Source: Aquamicrobium sp. (GTDB taxonomy: Bacteria; Pseudomonadota; Alphaproteobacteria; Rhizobiales; Rhizobiaceae). Taken from it: a stretch of 64,000 nt of DNA. The notes beneath the pieces were generated by a model, which did not search any database, had not been told where the DNA came from, and saw only the letters and a program-made list of their open reading frames with translations. The position numbers and the translations under genes were made by a program. Shown one piece after another: positions 8,776-16,678 of this stretch (its first letter is position 1; each line of letters begins with the position of its first letter). Where the stretch lies: NCBI RefSeq assembly GCF_023954335.1, contig NZ_JAMLIE010000001.1, forward strand, positions 1,240,001-1,304,000. The letters are read 5' to 3'.

Positions 8776-8851
8776 GCCGCTTTAGCTCAGTTGGTAGAGC
8801 ACATCATTCGTAATGATGGGGTCGCGTGTTCGAGTCACGCAAGCGGCACCA
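8776..8851 (+). tRNA. tRNA-Thr (anticodon CGT)
   Basis: Full cloverleaf: acceptor GCCGCTT pairs with AAGCGGC; D arm GCTC/GAGC; anticodon stem CATCA/TGATG with loop TTCGTAA, anticodon CGT (reads ACG); T arm GCGTG-TTCGAGT-CACGC; discriminator A, and CCA encoded at 8849-8851. An integrase gene begins 165 bases downstream, so the 3' half of this tRNA is the likely attachment site of an island. Confidence 0.97.
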
Positions 8852-8962
8852 CTTTCCTGTTTTCCCACGTCCATAGACGTCTGGAGAAAGCCTGAAAATC
8901 CAAGGAACTCCGCCAGTTTACGTCCAGAGGCGTTTTCCGGCATCCGTTGGCATCCAGAAAAT

Positions 8963-8984
8963 TTGTTGGTATGCTTGTTGGTAT
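8963..8984 (+). repeat. Direct repeat TTGTTGGTAT beside the tRNA-integrase junction
   Basis: TTGTTGGTAT occurs at 8963-8972 and 8975-8984, 12 bases apart. Repeated short motifs between a tRNA and a P4-type integrase gene often are integrase arm-binding sites (family knowledge); CGTCCA-like repeats also occur at about 8869 and 8922. Confidence 0.45.
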
Positions 8985-9015
8985 CAAAATCACGGTACCA
9001 AACGCGGACCGGCAC

Positions 9016-10275
9016 ATGGCGACGGACAAACTCAGCGACGTGGCGCTGCGATCCATCAAGCCGCGCGACAAACAATTCAAACTTTCGGACGGCGGCGGCC
9101 TCTTCCTGCTCGTGAACCCGAAAGGTAGCCGCTTGTGGCGACTTGCCTATCGGTTCGGCGGTCGCCAAAAGGCGCTCGCTCTCGGTTCATACCCGGCGAC
9201 GTCGCTTTCCGAAGCGCGGGAAGCCCGCAGGAAAGCAAAGGGGCTTCTCGAGGCCGGCACAGATCCAGGCCAGGAGAAGAAGAAGCGCAAAGCCGCCGTC
9301 AGGGCTGCAGAAGAGGCCGCAGAGAACACCTTTGCCGCTGTCGCGGAAAAGTATCTTACCAAGGCGGAAAAGGAAGGGCGCGCGGCCGTCACAATCGGCA
9401 AGGCGCGCTGGCTGCTCAATGATCTGGCGGCAGGATTGGCGGACAAGCTGGTGCACGAAATTGCTCCGAAGGACGTTCTGGCGGTGCTTCGGCCCATCGA
9501 AGCCAGGGGAAACTATGAAACGGCCAGACGCATGCGATCCACGATCGGCCTTGTCCTGCGGTTTGCCGTCGCAAACGGCTGGGCGGAGCGTGACGCAACG
9601 GCCGATCTCAAGGGAGCGCTGATAGCCCCGAATGTTCGGCACCGCGCCGCTATCGTGAAACCGGAACCGCTCGGTGTGCTCATGCGCGCCATCTATTCGT
9701 GGGAAGGCGGTCAGCCGACCACGGTCGCGGCGCTGAAGCTGATGGCCCTTCTTGCCCTTCGGCCCGGCGAAGTCCGGGGCGCGCGCTGGGACGAGATCGA
9801 TTTCGAGAAGCGGACGTGGACCGTTCCATTAGAGCGCATGAAAATGCGGCGTGTGCATGCCACGCCTCTACCTGATCAGGCGATTGCGATCCTCAAGGAG
9901 TTGCAGCCGCTGACGGTTCGTGGCGAGGGGTCGCTCATCTTCCCGTCCACCACTTCCTCCAAAGTTCCGATTTCGGAGAACACGACGACGCTTGCCATGC
10001 GCCGGCTGGGCTTCGGCCCGCACCAAATGACAAGTCATGGCTTCCGCGCCGCGTTTGCCACGCTCGCGAACGAAAGCGGCAAGTGGTCCGTGGATTCTAT
10101 AGAGCGCCAGTTGGCTCATGTGGAAGGAAACGCCGTCCGCCGTGCATATGCGCGCGGACAATACTGGGACGAGCGCGTTGTGATGATGCAATGGTGGGCT
10201 GACTATCTCGACCAGCTTCGAGAGCAGGCTAAATACACCCCTCGTCAAGACAAGCGAAAAGCGATGCGTCGATAA
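9016..10275 (+). CDS. Tyrosine integrase, P4/DUF4102 type
   Basis: 419 residues. The N-terminal DUF4102-like arm-binding domain (LSDGGGLFLLVNPKGSRLWR, LGSYPATSLSEAR) is followed by a SAM-like core-binding domain and the catalytic domain with Arg (LLALRPGEVRGARWDE), His-x-x-Arg (HGFRAAFATLANE) and the C-terminal Tyr context (HVEGNAVRRAYAR, then QYWDERV). It catalyses site-specific integration, presumably at the adjacent tRNA-Thr. ATG 9016 (MATDKLSD) was chosen; in-frame upstream starts at 8947 and 8971 would add residues overlapping the repeats. No obvious cargo follows, so the island seems reduced to its integrase. Confidence 0.9.
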   Translation: MATDKLSDVALRSIKPRDKQFKLSDGGGLFLLVNPKGSRLWRLAYRFGGRQKALALGSYPATSLSEAREARRKAKGLLEAGTDPGQEKKKRKAAVRAAEEAAENTFAAVAEKYLTKAEKEGRAAVTIGKARWLLNDLAAGLADKLVHEIAPKDVLAVLRPIEARGNYETARRMRSTIGLVLRFAVANGWAERDATADLKGALIAPNVRHRAAIVKPEPLGVLMRAIYSWEGGQPTTVAALKLMALLALRPGEVRGARWDEIDFEKRTWTVPLERMKMRRVHATPLPDQAIAILKELQPLTVRGEGSLIFPSTTSSKVPISENTTTLAMRRLGFGPHQMTSHGFRAAFATLANESGKWSVDSIERQLAHVEGNAVRRAYARGQYWDERVVMMQWWADYLDQLREQAKYTPRQDKRKAMRR

Positions 10276-10285
10276 CTCGATTCGT

Positions 10286-10418
10286 CGAGCCAGCCGGGTG
10301 CCTCCTTGCAGTGGCGGGCGACGAAGGGCATGGTCGAGCCCGCGTCGAGCGGCGCGATCGCCGCCTCGGCCTGGTACGGCCATCGCGGGGGCGGGGCGCA
10401 TCCCCGCCGCGTCCTGCC
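10286..10418 (-). pseudogene. C-terminal remnant of an unrecognised gene next to the integrase
   Basis: The minus-strand frame reading PYQAEAAIAPLDAG and then MPFVARHCKEAPGWLDE has nearly 100 percent G/C third positions over about 35 codons, as in the real genes here, yet has no start and breaks into integrase 3' sequence at about 10286. It is in frame with the stop of the upstream cupin gene but separate in composition. I do not recognise the family. Chance is possible because the stretch is short. Confidence 0.3.
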
Positions 10419-10787
10419 TCAGTCGAACCGCAGAACGCTCTCGCCGACCCAGCCGGGAAGCTGGTCCGGCCGCGCCGGCGCGAATAGCTCGTAATAGACG
10501 CAGCCTTCGGGCCCGGCACCGACGGCGGCATGGCGCGAGCCGGGCGGAAAGAAGACGAGATCACCCGGGTGGGCGTCGAACTCCCTGCCGTCGACCATCA
10601 GCCGCACCGTGCCGGAGATCATGATCAGGATCTGCTCGTTGTCGTGCCAGTGCGTCTTGCCGTCGAACTGCGCGTCCGGGGCTGTCACGACGCGCACGGC
10701 GGAGATCTTCTCCGCGCAGATGCCCTGGCGGTCGGAACCAGCCCGCATCCCCGCCGCAACCGGTATCTTGCTCCAGTCTATCAGCAT
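10419..10787 (-). CDS. Small cupin-domain protein
   Basis: 122 residues, a single conserved beta-barrel. Cupin motif 1 is HWHDNEQILIMISGTVRLMV (metal ligands His, His, Glu) and motif 2 is HPGDLVFFPPGSRHAA. Such proteins are sensors, isomerases or small dioxygenases; substrate cannot be assigned. It follows SDR and deacetylase genes on the same strand, suggesting a role in the same catabolic unit, although a 118-base repeat-bearing gap separates it from the SDR gene. Confidence 0.85.
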   Translation of the reverse strand: MLIDWSKIPVAAGMRAGSDRQGICAEKISAVRVVTAPDAQFDGKTHWHDNEQILIMISGTVRLMVDGREFDAHPGDLVFFPPGSRHAAVGAGPEGCVYYELFAPARPDQLPGWVGESVLRFD

Positions 10788-10814
10788 GTCTGTCTCCGGG
10801 ACCTGGTCCGATCT

Positions 10815-10902
10815 GCTGGAATTGCCCTAGAGCATGATCCCGAAAAGATCATGCTCGAACAAAGAGATAGAGATGGGATGCGATTCAGCTCGATCGCATC
10901 CC
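10815..10902. repeat. Rhizobial-type intergenic repeat with two hairpins
   Basis: Two perfect stems: AGCATGAT/ATCATGCT (10831-10855) and GGGATGCGAT/ATCGCATCCC (10875-10902). The left part (CTGGAATTGCCCTAGAG then CATGATCCCGAAAAG) matches a repeat I recall as abundant in Mesorhizobium-like genomes, and it shares TGGAATTGC with the element at 28898-28941. It lies between the SDR and cupin genes and could act as a terminator or mRNA stabiliser. Confidence 0.7.
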
Positions 10903-10905
10903 GCC

Positions 10906-11691
10906 CTAGACGCTCGGGATCAGCCCGCCGTCGACGCGCACGACCGATCCGGTCACGTAGGATGCCCGCTCACTCGCGAGAAACGCGACTGTGTCGGCAT
11001 ATTCCTCCGGCCGGCCGTAGCGCTTGAGCGGAATGCTGCCCGTGCTCTCCGCCTGGACCTCCTCGACGCTGCGGCCTTCGCGTTTGGCCTTCATCTCGTC
11101 GAGATAGGTGATGCGGCCCGTGGCGACGCGGCCGGGCACGACGATGTTGCAGGTTATCCCGTCAGGCCCGACCTCGCGCGCCAGCGTCTTCGACCAGCCG
11201 ACCAGCGTCTGCCGCAGCGCGTTCGACAGGCCGAGATTGGGGATCGGCGCGATGACGCCCGACGAGGTCGAGGTGACTATGCGTCCCCATTTCTGCTCCC
11301 GCATGTCCGGCAGCACGGCGTCGGTGATGGCGATGACCGACAGGACCATGGCTTCGAAATAGCGCTGCCAGTCTTCGGCTTTCTGGCCGGAAACCGGTGT
11401 CGGCGGCGGGCCGCCGGTGATGTTGACGAGGATGGAGACCTTGCCCATCTTCTCGCGGATGCGGGCGAGACCGGGCGCGATCGCGGTGCGGTCGGCGAGG
11501 TCCCATCCGAGGTCGATCGCCTTTCCGCCGGCCGCGCTGATCGCCTCGGCGCGCGTCCTGGCCGCCGCCGCGTCGATGTCGGCCACCGCAACCGCCGCGC
11601 CCTCGCGCGCCAGCGAGTCGGCGATGGCGCCGCCCAGTCCCCCGCCCGCGCCAAGAACGAGGGCGACACGTCCGTTCAGTCCCAGATCCAT
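10906..11691 (-). CDS. Short-chain dehydrogenase/reductase
   Basis: 261 residues, normal SDR length. The cofactor motif is LGAGGGLGGAIADSLAREGA (TGxxxGxG type with Leu/Gly in place of the usual Thr); ADIDAAAA at the end of beta-2 favours NAD. The NNAG position reads NITGG and the catalytic Ser region is TSTSSGVIAP; the canonical Y-x-x-x-K is not obvious, since the expected place reads NLGLSNALRQT, so the catalytic Tyr may be lost, as in some atypical SDRs. ATG 11691 chosen because the family N-terminus starts there. Clustered with deacetylase and cupin. Confidence 0.82.
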   Translation of the reverse strand: MDLGLNGRVALVLGAGGGLGGAIADSLAREGAAVAVADIDAAAARTRAEAISAAGGKAIDLGWDLADRTAIAPGLARIREKMGKVSILVNITGGPPPTPVSGQKAEDWQRYFEAMVLSVIAITDAVLPDMREQKWGRIVTSTSSGVIAPIPNLGLSNALRQTLVGWSKTLAREVGPDGITCNIVVPGRVATGRITYLDEMKAKREGRSVEEVQAESTGSIPLKRYGRPEEYADTVAFLASERASYVTGSVVRVDGGLIPSV

Positions 11692-11740
11692 GCCGGGTCT
11701 CCTGTCCCTGGTTGTGGTTCCCGCCCCGACCGGCCCGCGC

Positions 11741-12619
11741 TCAGAGGCTGGCGAGGAAATGGTCGACGATGCGCCCGCGCGTCGTGACCCAGATGTCGTC
11801 GCGGCCAGCGCACATCTTGGCGATCTCGCCATAGGCCCAGGCTCCGCCCGGCCGGCCGTAGCAATGGGTATGCACCAGCACGTCCAGGATCACCGTATCG
11901 TTTTTCGCGGCGAGCGTGTGCTCCAGCGCATCGGAGAATATCTCGACGAACTGGCGGGGCGAGCGCCCGAAGCGCATCGAATGCGACAGGTCGTTGAACT
12001 CGATGTTGAGTGGCACCGAGACGATCTCGCCCTCCTCGTAACGCTGGATGTAAGGCAGGTCCGTGTCGAGGAAGTCGCCCTGCCACCGGTAGCCGTTTGC
12101 GACGAGGCGGCGCATCGTGTCGTGGCCGGCCGTGGCGCGCGGGCTGATCCAGCCGGCGGGCCGTGTTCCCGTCACCTGTTCGAGATTGGCGGTCGTGCGA
12201 CGGATGTATTCCTCGTCGTCCTCCGCCGAAAGGGTCGAGGGGATCAGGTCCTGGGCGTAGCCGTGCGACACGATCTCGTGGCCGGCGGCCGCAACGGCCT
12301 TGACCTGCTCCGGATCGCGCTCGGCGAGCACGCCGGAGGTGAAGATGTTGGCGCTGACCCCTGCCTCCGCAAGCACACGCATCAGCCTACGGATGCCCGT
12401 CGTCGCGCCGTAGCGGCCATAGCTGTCGGCATTGGGATCGAACTTGCCGCCGGGAAGCGGGTTGCCCATCGGACCGATGCCGGAAGCAGCGCCTTCGGAC
12501 CACACCTCGTAGGCGATGTTGAAGACGACGGCCACGTTGCGGCCGCCAGGCCAGCGCAGGTCCGCCGGGGCCAGAACGATCTCCGGCAATGCAGTCGACG
12601 CCACGAACTCCTCCATCAC
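11741..12619 (-). CDS. Polysaccharide deacetylase / PuuE-allantoinase family hydrolase
   Basis: 292 residues of the NodB-fold family. RNVAVVFNIAYEVWSEG corresponds to beta-1, with the usual catalytic Asp position altered; EIVSHGYAQD has the H-x-x-x-D type metal motif, followed by GWISPRATAGHDT (motif with Arg and His) and LVHTHCYGRPGG near the end. The layout, with an N-terminal GxxPPGG-like loop (GPMGNPLPGGKFDPN), resembles PuuE-type deacetylases acting on small amides rather than chitin. Substrate unknown; clustered with TRAP uptake genes and a racemase-like enzyme, hence probably acting on an imported carboxylate or amide. Confidence 0.82.
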   Translation of the reverse strand: MMEEFVASTALPEIVLAPADLRWPGGRNVAVVFNIAYEVWSEGAASGIGPMGNPLPGGKFDPNADSYGRYGATTGIRRLMRVLAEAGVSANIFTSGVLAERDPEQVKAVAAAGHEIVSHGYAQDLIPSTLSAEDDEEYIRRTTANLEQVTGTRPAGWISPRATAGHDTMRRLVANGYRWQGDFLDTDLPYIQRYEEGEIVSVPLNIEFNDLSHSMRFGRSPRQFVEIFSDALEHTLAAKNDTVILDVLVHTHCYGRPGGAWAYGEIAKMCAGRDDIWVTTRGRIVDHFLASL

Positions 12620-12956
12620 GCAATTGTCGTGAACCTCACCTAGCCAGCTGGCGGCATGTAAGGAATTGCATATTGTTCAGCGTGAAATGAATGTCGTGCA
12701 TGATGAAGCGCGTGCAGGTTCACCTGCGCGATTTGAACGCGCTGCATGCGGCGTTTCTGGTAGAGACGGGGAACGTCCACCGGCCACGGGTCTGCCCCAT
12801 GGTTCTCCTCGTGGTTCGGGACGCGTGTCGGCGCGCATGTCGCACGGCTCGGGGAGGGGTCCCCGAGCCGGTCGCAGCCTTCGCCGGCGCGGCGTGGGCG
12901 GGAGGGCTGGATGTCACGCCGTGCGCGCCGGGGAAGATGTCGCGTTGGGAGGTATC
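12620..12956. promoter_or_regulatory. Divergent intergenic region with an 11-bp GC hairpin
   Basis: 337 bases between the divergent deacetylase and racemase-like genes with no convincing gene. It holds a strong stem at 12845-12870: CGGCTCGGGGA, loop GGGG, TCCCCGAGCCG. No T-tract follows, so it is not a classic terminator; in the racemase leader it might attenuate or stabilise the transcript. The AT-rich part near 12655-12700 is the likely promoter area. Confidence 0.5.
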
Positions 12957-13673
12957 ATGTCGGGAGGCGTGGCTGGCCGTAGGGTGGGTATGATCGTGCC
13001 GTCGGGGAACATCCTGGCGGAGGATCAGGTGCGCGCCATGATGCCGGCCGAGATCGGGCTTCACGTCACCCGCCTCAAGCTCAAGGGCAGCAGCGCCGCC
13101 GAACTCGACGCGATGATCGCCGATCTGCCGAAGGCGGCGGACCTTCTTGCCGACGCGCGCGTCGACCTCATCGCCTTCAACTGCACGGCAGTCTCGACCC
13201 GCTCCCGCGACGCGGACAGGACCATAACGGACGAGATCGCCCGGACGACCGGGATTGCGGCGGTGACCACCGCCGAGGCGCTTCTGGCCGGGCTCGCCGT
13301 GCTCGGCGCGCGCTCCATCGTTCTGGTGACGCCCTATATCGCCTCGGTTGTCGACGCCGAGGCTGCGTATTTCCGCGATCACGGCCTCGACGTCGTAGAG
13401 GCCGTCGGCGCGGGGATCGATTCAAACTGGGACATGGCGCAGGCGCGGCCCGAACGCTGGCGGGAGCTTCTCCTGGCGCATCGCTCGGCGCGCGCTGACG
13501 CCTACGTCCTGAGCTGCACCGCGATCCGCACCCACGAGATCATCGGCGCGCTCGAGCACGAGGTCGGGCGGCCCGTGCTGACGAGCAACCAGGCGATCGC
13601 CTGGCACGCGACCCGCAAGACCGGCTCGTCGGCCCGCCTTGCCGGTTTCGGGCGGCTGCTGGCCGAATACTAG
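12957..13673 (+). CDS. Asp/Glu racemase superfamily protein (maleate isomerase-like)
   Basis: 238 residues. GMIVPSGNILAEDQVRAMMP is the N-terminal signature of maleate cis-trans isomerase and arylmalonate decarboxylase relatives; LIAFNCTAVSTRSRDAD carries the first catalytic Cys and YVLSCTAIRTHEIIGALE the second. These enzymes isomerise, racemise or decarboxylate small dicarboxylates through a two-Cys mechanism. ATG 12957 follows a perfect GGGAGGT ribosome site; the longer upstream frame is low-complexity. It directly precedes a TRAP transporter, which fits a dicarboxylate substrate. Confidence 0.88.
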   Translation: MSGGVAGRRVGMIVPSGNILAEDQVRAMMPAEIGLHVTRLKLKGSSAAELDAMIADLPKAADLLADARVDLIAFNCTAVSTRSRDADRTITDEIARTTGIAAVTTAEALLAGLAVLGARSIVLVTPYIASVVDAEAAYFRDHGLDVVEAVGAGIDSNWDMAQARPERWRELLLAHRSARADAYVLSCTAIRTHEIIGALEHEVGRPVLTSNQAIAWHATRKTGSSARLAGFGRLLAEY

Positions 13674-13723
13674 GCATGCGTCGGCGCCGCCGGTGCCGAC
13701 TTTGATGAACGGAGGAGATGACA

Positions 13724-14707
13724 ATGACGAAACTGACCCTTGGAAAGCTGGCCGGCATCGCCGGCGTCGCGCTGGCGCTGTCGCTTTCGATCGCCCGCGC
13801 CGAGAACTGGGACGTGGCCACCCCCTATCCGGAAGCCAACTTCCACACCCAGAACATCATCCAGTTCGCGAAGGACGTCGAGGAGGCCACCGAAGGTGCG
13901 CTGACATTCACGGTTCATCCCGCCAACTCGCTGATCGCGCATCCCGAAATCAAGAATTCGGTTCGCTCCGGCACCATTCCGGCCGGCGAGTTCCTGCTCG
14001 GCCAGCTCGCCAACGAGCATCCGATCTTCGAGCTGGACATGCTGCCCTTCATCGTCGGCGGCTACGACGATGCGCGCGCGATCTGGGCGGCGTCGAAGGA
14101 GCGCGTCACCGAACTGCTCGGCCGGCAGAACCTGCGCGTCCTGTTCTCCGTGCCGTGGCCGAACAACGGCATCTATTCCAGCCGCGAGATCAACACGCCC
14201 GGCGACATCGGCGGCCTGAAGATGCGCACCTATAACGCCACCACCGACCGGCTGGCGGAGCTCCTCGGCGCGGTCCCGACCCAGGTCGAGGTGTCCGACA
14301 TCTCACAGGCGTTCGCCATGGGCCGCGTCGAAGCCGTCATCACGTCGGCCGCCACAGGCGTCTCCATCTCCGCCTGGGACTTCGTCGACCGCTACTACGA
14401 CGTCAACTCCTTCCTGGGGAAGAACATCGTCGTAGTGAACGAGCGCCGCTTCGCGGCGCTGCCGGCGGAGGTTCAGGAGGCCGTTCTGAAGGCCGCCGAG
14501 GCGGCCGAGGTCCGCGGCTGGGAAGCCTCCGTCAAGAACAACCAGGACATGGCCGCCGTGCTCGTCTCCAAGGGCATGAACGTGCAGAAAGTGGCGCCGG
14601 AGGTCGAGGCGCGCTTCAAGGAGGTCGGGCAGACCATTCTGCGCGAGTGGCTTGCCCGCGCCAGCGAGGAGGACGCCGCCGTGGTGAAGGGCTTCCTGAA
14701 GGACTAA
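13724..14707 (+). CDS. dctP: TRAP transporter substrate-binding protein DctP
   Basis: 327 residues: signal peptide to about residue 26 (ending IARA), then a DctP fold with NFHTQNIIQFAKDVEEAT, the ligand-anchoring region PGDIGGLKMRTYNATTDRLA (the Arg normally binds the carboxylate) and EVSDISQAFAMGRVEAVITS. It delivers an organic acid to DctQM. Two in-frame ATGs exist; 13724 was preferred over 13718 because the GGAGG site is 8 bases from it and only 2 from the first. It lies 50 bases behind the racemase-like gene in the same operon. Confidence 0.92.
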   Translation: MTKLTLGKLAGIAGVALALSLSIARAENWDVATPYPEANFHTQNIIQFAKDVEEATEGALTFTVHPANSLIAHPEIKNSVRSGTIPAGEFLLGQLANEHPIFELDMLPFIVGGYDDARAIWAASKERVTELLGRQNLRVLFSVPWPNNGIYSSREINTPGDIGGLKMRTYNATTDRLAELLGAVPTQVEVSDISQAFAMGRVEAVITSAATGVSISAWDFVDRYYDVNSFLGKNIVVVNERRFAALPAEVQEAVLKAAEAAEVRGWEASVKNNQDMAAVLVSKGMNVQKVAPEVEARFKEVGQTILREWLARASEEDAAVVKGFLKD

Positions 14708-14715
14708 TCTGGCGC

Positions 14716-14745
14716 CGGCGCCGGAGGGCTTCTTCTCCGGCGCCG
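14716..14745 (+). terminator. Hairpin between dctP and dctQ
   Basis: An 11-bp GC-rich stem (CGGCGCCGGAG / CTCCGGCGCCG, loop of eight bases) immediately after the dctP stop, without a U-tract. Stem-loops here in TRAP operons are thought to protect the upstream message so that the binding protein is made in excess over the membrane subunits. Confidence 0.6.
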
Positions 14746-14782
14746 CCATATCCGGATCGCGTCTGCACCGAAGGAGGGTTGC

Positions 14783-15334
14783 GTGGCACGCAAGGCAATG
14801 GATTTCCTGTACCGCGCCAGCGAGACGCTTTCGGCGCTGTGCATATTCCTCATCACCGCCATCATACTCGTCCAGGTGACGTTCGGCATCGTCGACCGCA
14901 TCGCCCGCCTGCTCGGATACGAGGCGTTGGGTCTCTCCGTGCCCTCATATGCGGACCTCTGCGGCTTCCTGCTCGCTGCGGCGATCTTCCTCGGGCTCGC
15001 CGCGACGCTGAAGGTCGGCGGCCATGTGCGCGTGAACCTCGTCCTCAAGAGCGTGCCCGACCGCATGCGGCAGGTGCTCTCGCTCGTCTGCGCGGTCTTC
15101 GCGCTGGCCGCCTCGGCCTACTTCTGCTGGCGTGCCGGCGCCATGGTCCATGAGAGCTGGCTCTACGGCGATCTCTCCTTCGGCAAGATCGTGATTCCGA
15201 TGTGGATTCCGCAGTCGGCCATGGTCGTGGGTCTCGGCGTGCTGACGCTCGCCTTCCTCGACCTGACCCTGTCGCTGCTGCGCGGAAGGGAGGACCTGAC
15301 CGCGCGCGAAGACAGCATCACATCAGCAGGCTGA
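14783..15334 (+). CDS. dctQ: TRAP transporter small permease DctQ
   Basis: 183 residues with four hydrophobic segments (about residues 15-40, 55-80, 95-120, 135-160), the standard DctQ topology; SYADLCGFLLAAAIFLGLAATL is the conserved second-helix motif. GTG start at 14783 after GGAGGGTT; ATG 14798 is an alternative. Its end lies four bases before dctM. Confidence 0.88.
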   Translation: MARKAMDFLYRASETLSALCIFLITAIILVQVTFGIVDRIARLLGYEALGLSVPSYADLCGFLLAAAIFLGLAATLKVGGHVRVNLVLKSVPDRMRQVLSLVCAVFALAASAYFCWRAGAMVHESWLYGDLSFGKIVIPMWIPQSAMVVGLGVLTLAFLDLTLSLLRGREDLTAREDSITSAG

Positions 15335-15338
15335 TTTC

Positions 15339-16640
15339 ATGGATATTCTCGTCGCACTGGTCGTTCTGGCCTCGCTCGTCTTCTTCCTCGGGCTCGGCGT
15401 CTGGGTCGCCTTCTCGCTGATGGCGGTCGCCGGCATCTCGGTCTATTTCTTCACCAACATTCCAGTCGGCCAGATCCTGGCGACATCGAGCTGGTCGGCC
15501 GCCAACTCCTATTCGCTCACCGCGCTGCCGCTGTTCATATGGATGGGCGAGATCCTGACGCGCTCGCGCATGTCGGAGGATCTGTTCACCGGCCTGGCGC
15601 CGTGGATGCGGCGCATACCCGGCCGCCTCATCCACATCAATATCCTCGGCAGCGGTATCTTCGCCGCCGTCGCCGGATCGTCGGCTGCCACCTGCGCCAC
15701 GGTCGGCCGCATGTCCATTCCCGAACTGAGGCGACGCGGCTACGACGACAAGCTGATCTTCGGCACGCTGGCGGCCTCCTCCACGCTCGGCCTGCTGATC
15801 CCGCCGTCGATGATCATGATCGTCTACGGCGTCGCGACCGAGCAGTCGGTGGCGCGCCTGTTCATCGCCGGCATCCTGCCGGGGCTGATGCTGATCGCTC
15901 TATTCATGGGTTACATCGTCGTGCGGGCGCTGCTGAATCCTGGCCTGGTGCCCGCCGCCGAGCCGCGCATGCCGCTGCGCGAGAAGCTGCGCCAATCGCG
16001 CCGCCTGCTGCCGGTCTTCGCGCTCATCGTTTGCGTGGTCGGCGCGATCTATGGCGGTCTCGCCAGCCCGACCGACGCGGCAGCCGTCGGCGTCGGCTTC
16101 TCGCTGCTGATCGTCTACCTGTCCGGCGACTGGGAATGGAAGGTGATCAAGGCAGGGCTGATAAGCGCCTCCTACACCACCTGCATGATCGGCCTGATCG
16201 TGGTCACTGCCAATTTCCTGACCGCCGCGATGGGCTTCGTCGGCTTGCCGCGCAACCTCGCCAACTGGATCGCCGCCATGGAGCTTTCGCCCTATGCGCT
16301 GATCGCGGCGCTGACCGTGTTCTTCGTCATCATCGGCACCGCGCTCGACGGCATCTCGATCGTGATCCTGACCGCCTCCATCATCATGCCGATGGTTGTC
16401 GCCGCCGGGATCGATCCCATCTGGTTCGGCATCTATCTGGTGATCGCCGTCGAGGTCAGCCTGCTGACGCCGCCGGTCGGATTCAACCTGTTCGTCATCC
16501 AGGGGATCACCGGCGAGAACATCTTCAGGATCGCCTGGTCGGCGATGCCGTTCTTCTTCCTGATGATGCTGGCGATCGTCATCCTGTGCATCTGGCCCGA
16601 GATCGCGACATGGTTGCCCGACGCGATGCTGTCGCGATAA
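15339..16640 (+). CDS. dctM: TRAP transporter large permease DctM
   Basis: 433 residues with about 12 membrane segments. Motifs AGSSAATCATVGRMSIPELRR, LGLLIPPSMIMIVYGV and LLTPPVGFNLFVIQGI are typical of the DctM/UIT subunit that carries the Na+-coupled transport path. Starts four bases after dctQ. The LysR gene follows 38 bases downstream, so the cluster may be self-regulated. Confidence 0.94.
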   Translation: MDILVALVVLASLVFFLGLGVWVAFSLMAVAGISVYFFTNIPVGQILATSSWSAANSYSLTALPLFIWMGEILTRSRMSEDLFTGLAPWMRRIPGRLIHINILGSGIFAAVAGSSAATCATVGRMSIPELRRRGYDDKLIFGTLAASSTLGLLIPPSMIMIVYGVATEQSVARLFIAGILPGLMLIALFMGYIVVRALLNPGLVPAAEPRMPLREKLRQSRRLLPVFALIVCVVGAIYGGLASPTDAAAVGVGFSLLIVYLSGDWEWKVIKAGLISASYTTCMIGLIVVTANFLTAAMGFVGLPRNLANWIAAMELSPYALIAALTVFFVIIGTALDGISIVILTASIIMPMVVAAGIDPIWFGIYLVIAVEVSLLTPPVGFNLFVIQGITGENIFRIAWSAMPFFFLMMLAIVILCIWPEIATWLPDAMLSR

Positions 16641-16678
16641 GGTCCGGCGCCAGCGCGGGCGCCGAGGCCGGGAGCCAA

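Noticed and set aside
12691..12993. 100-codon plus frame upstream of the racemase gene
   Set aside because: Overlaps a GC hairpin, has no ribosome site and runs into the racemase gene in another phase.
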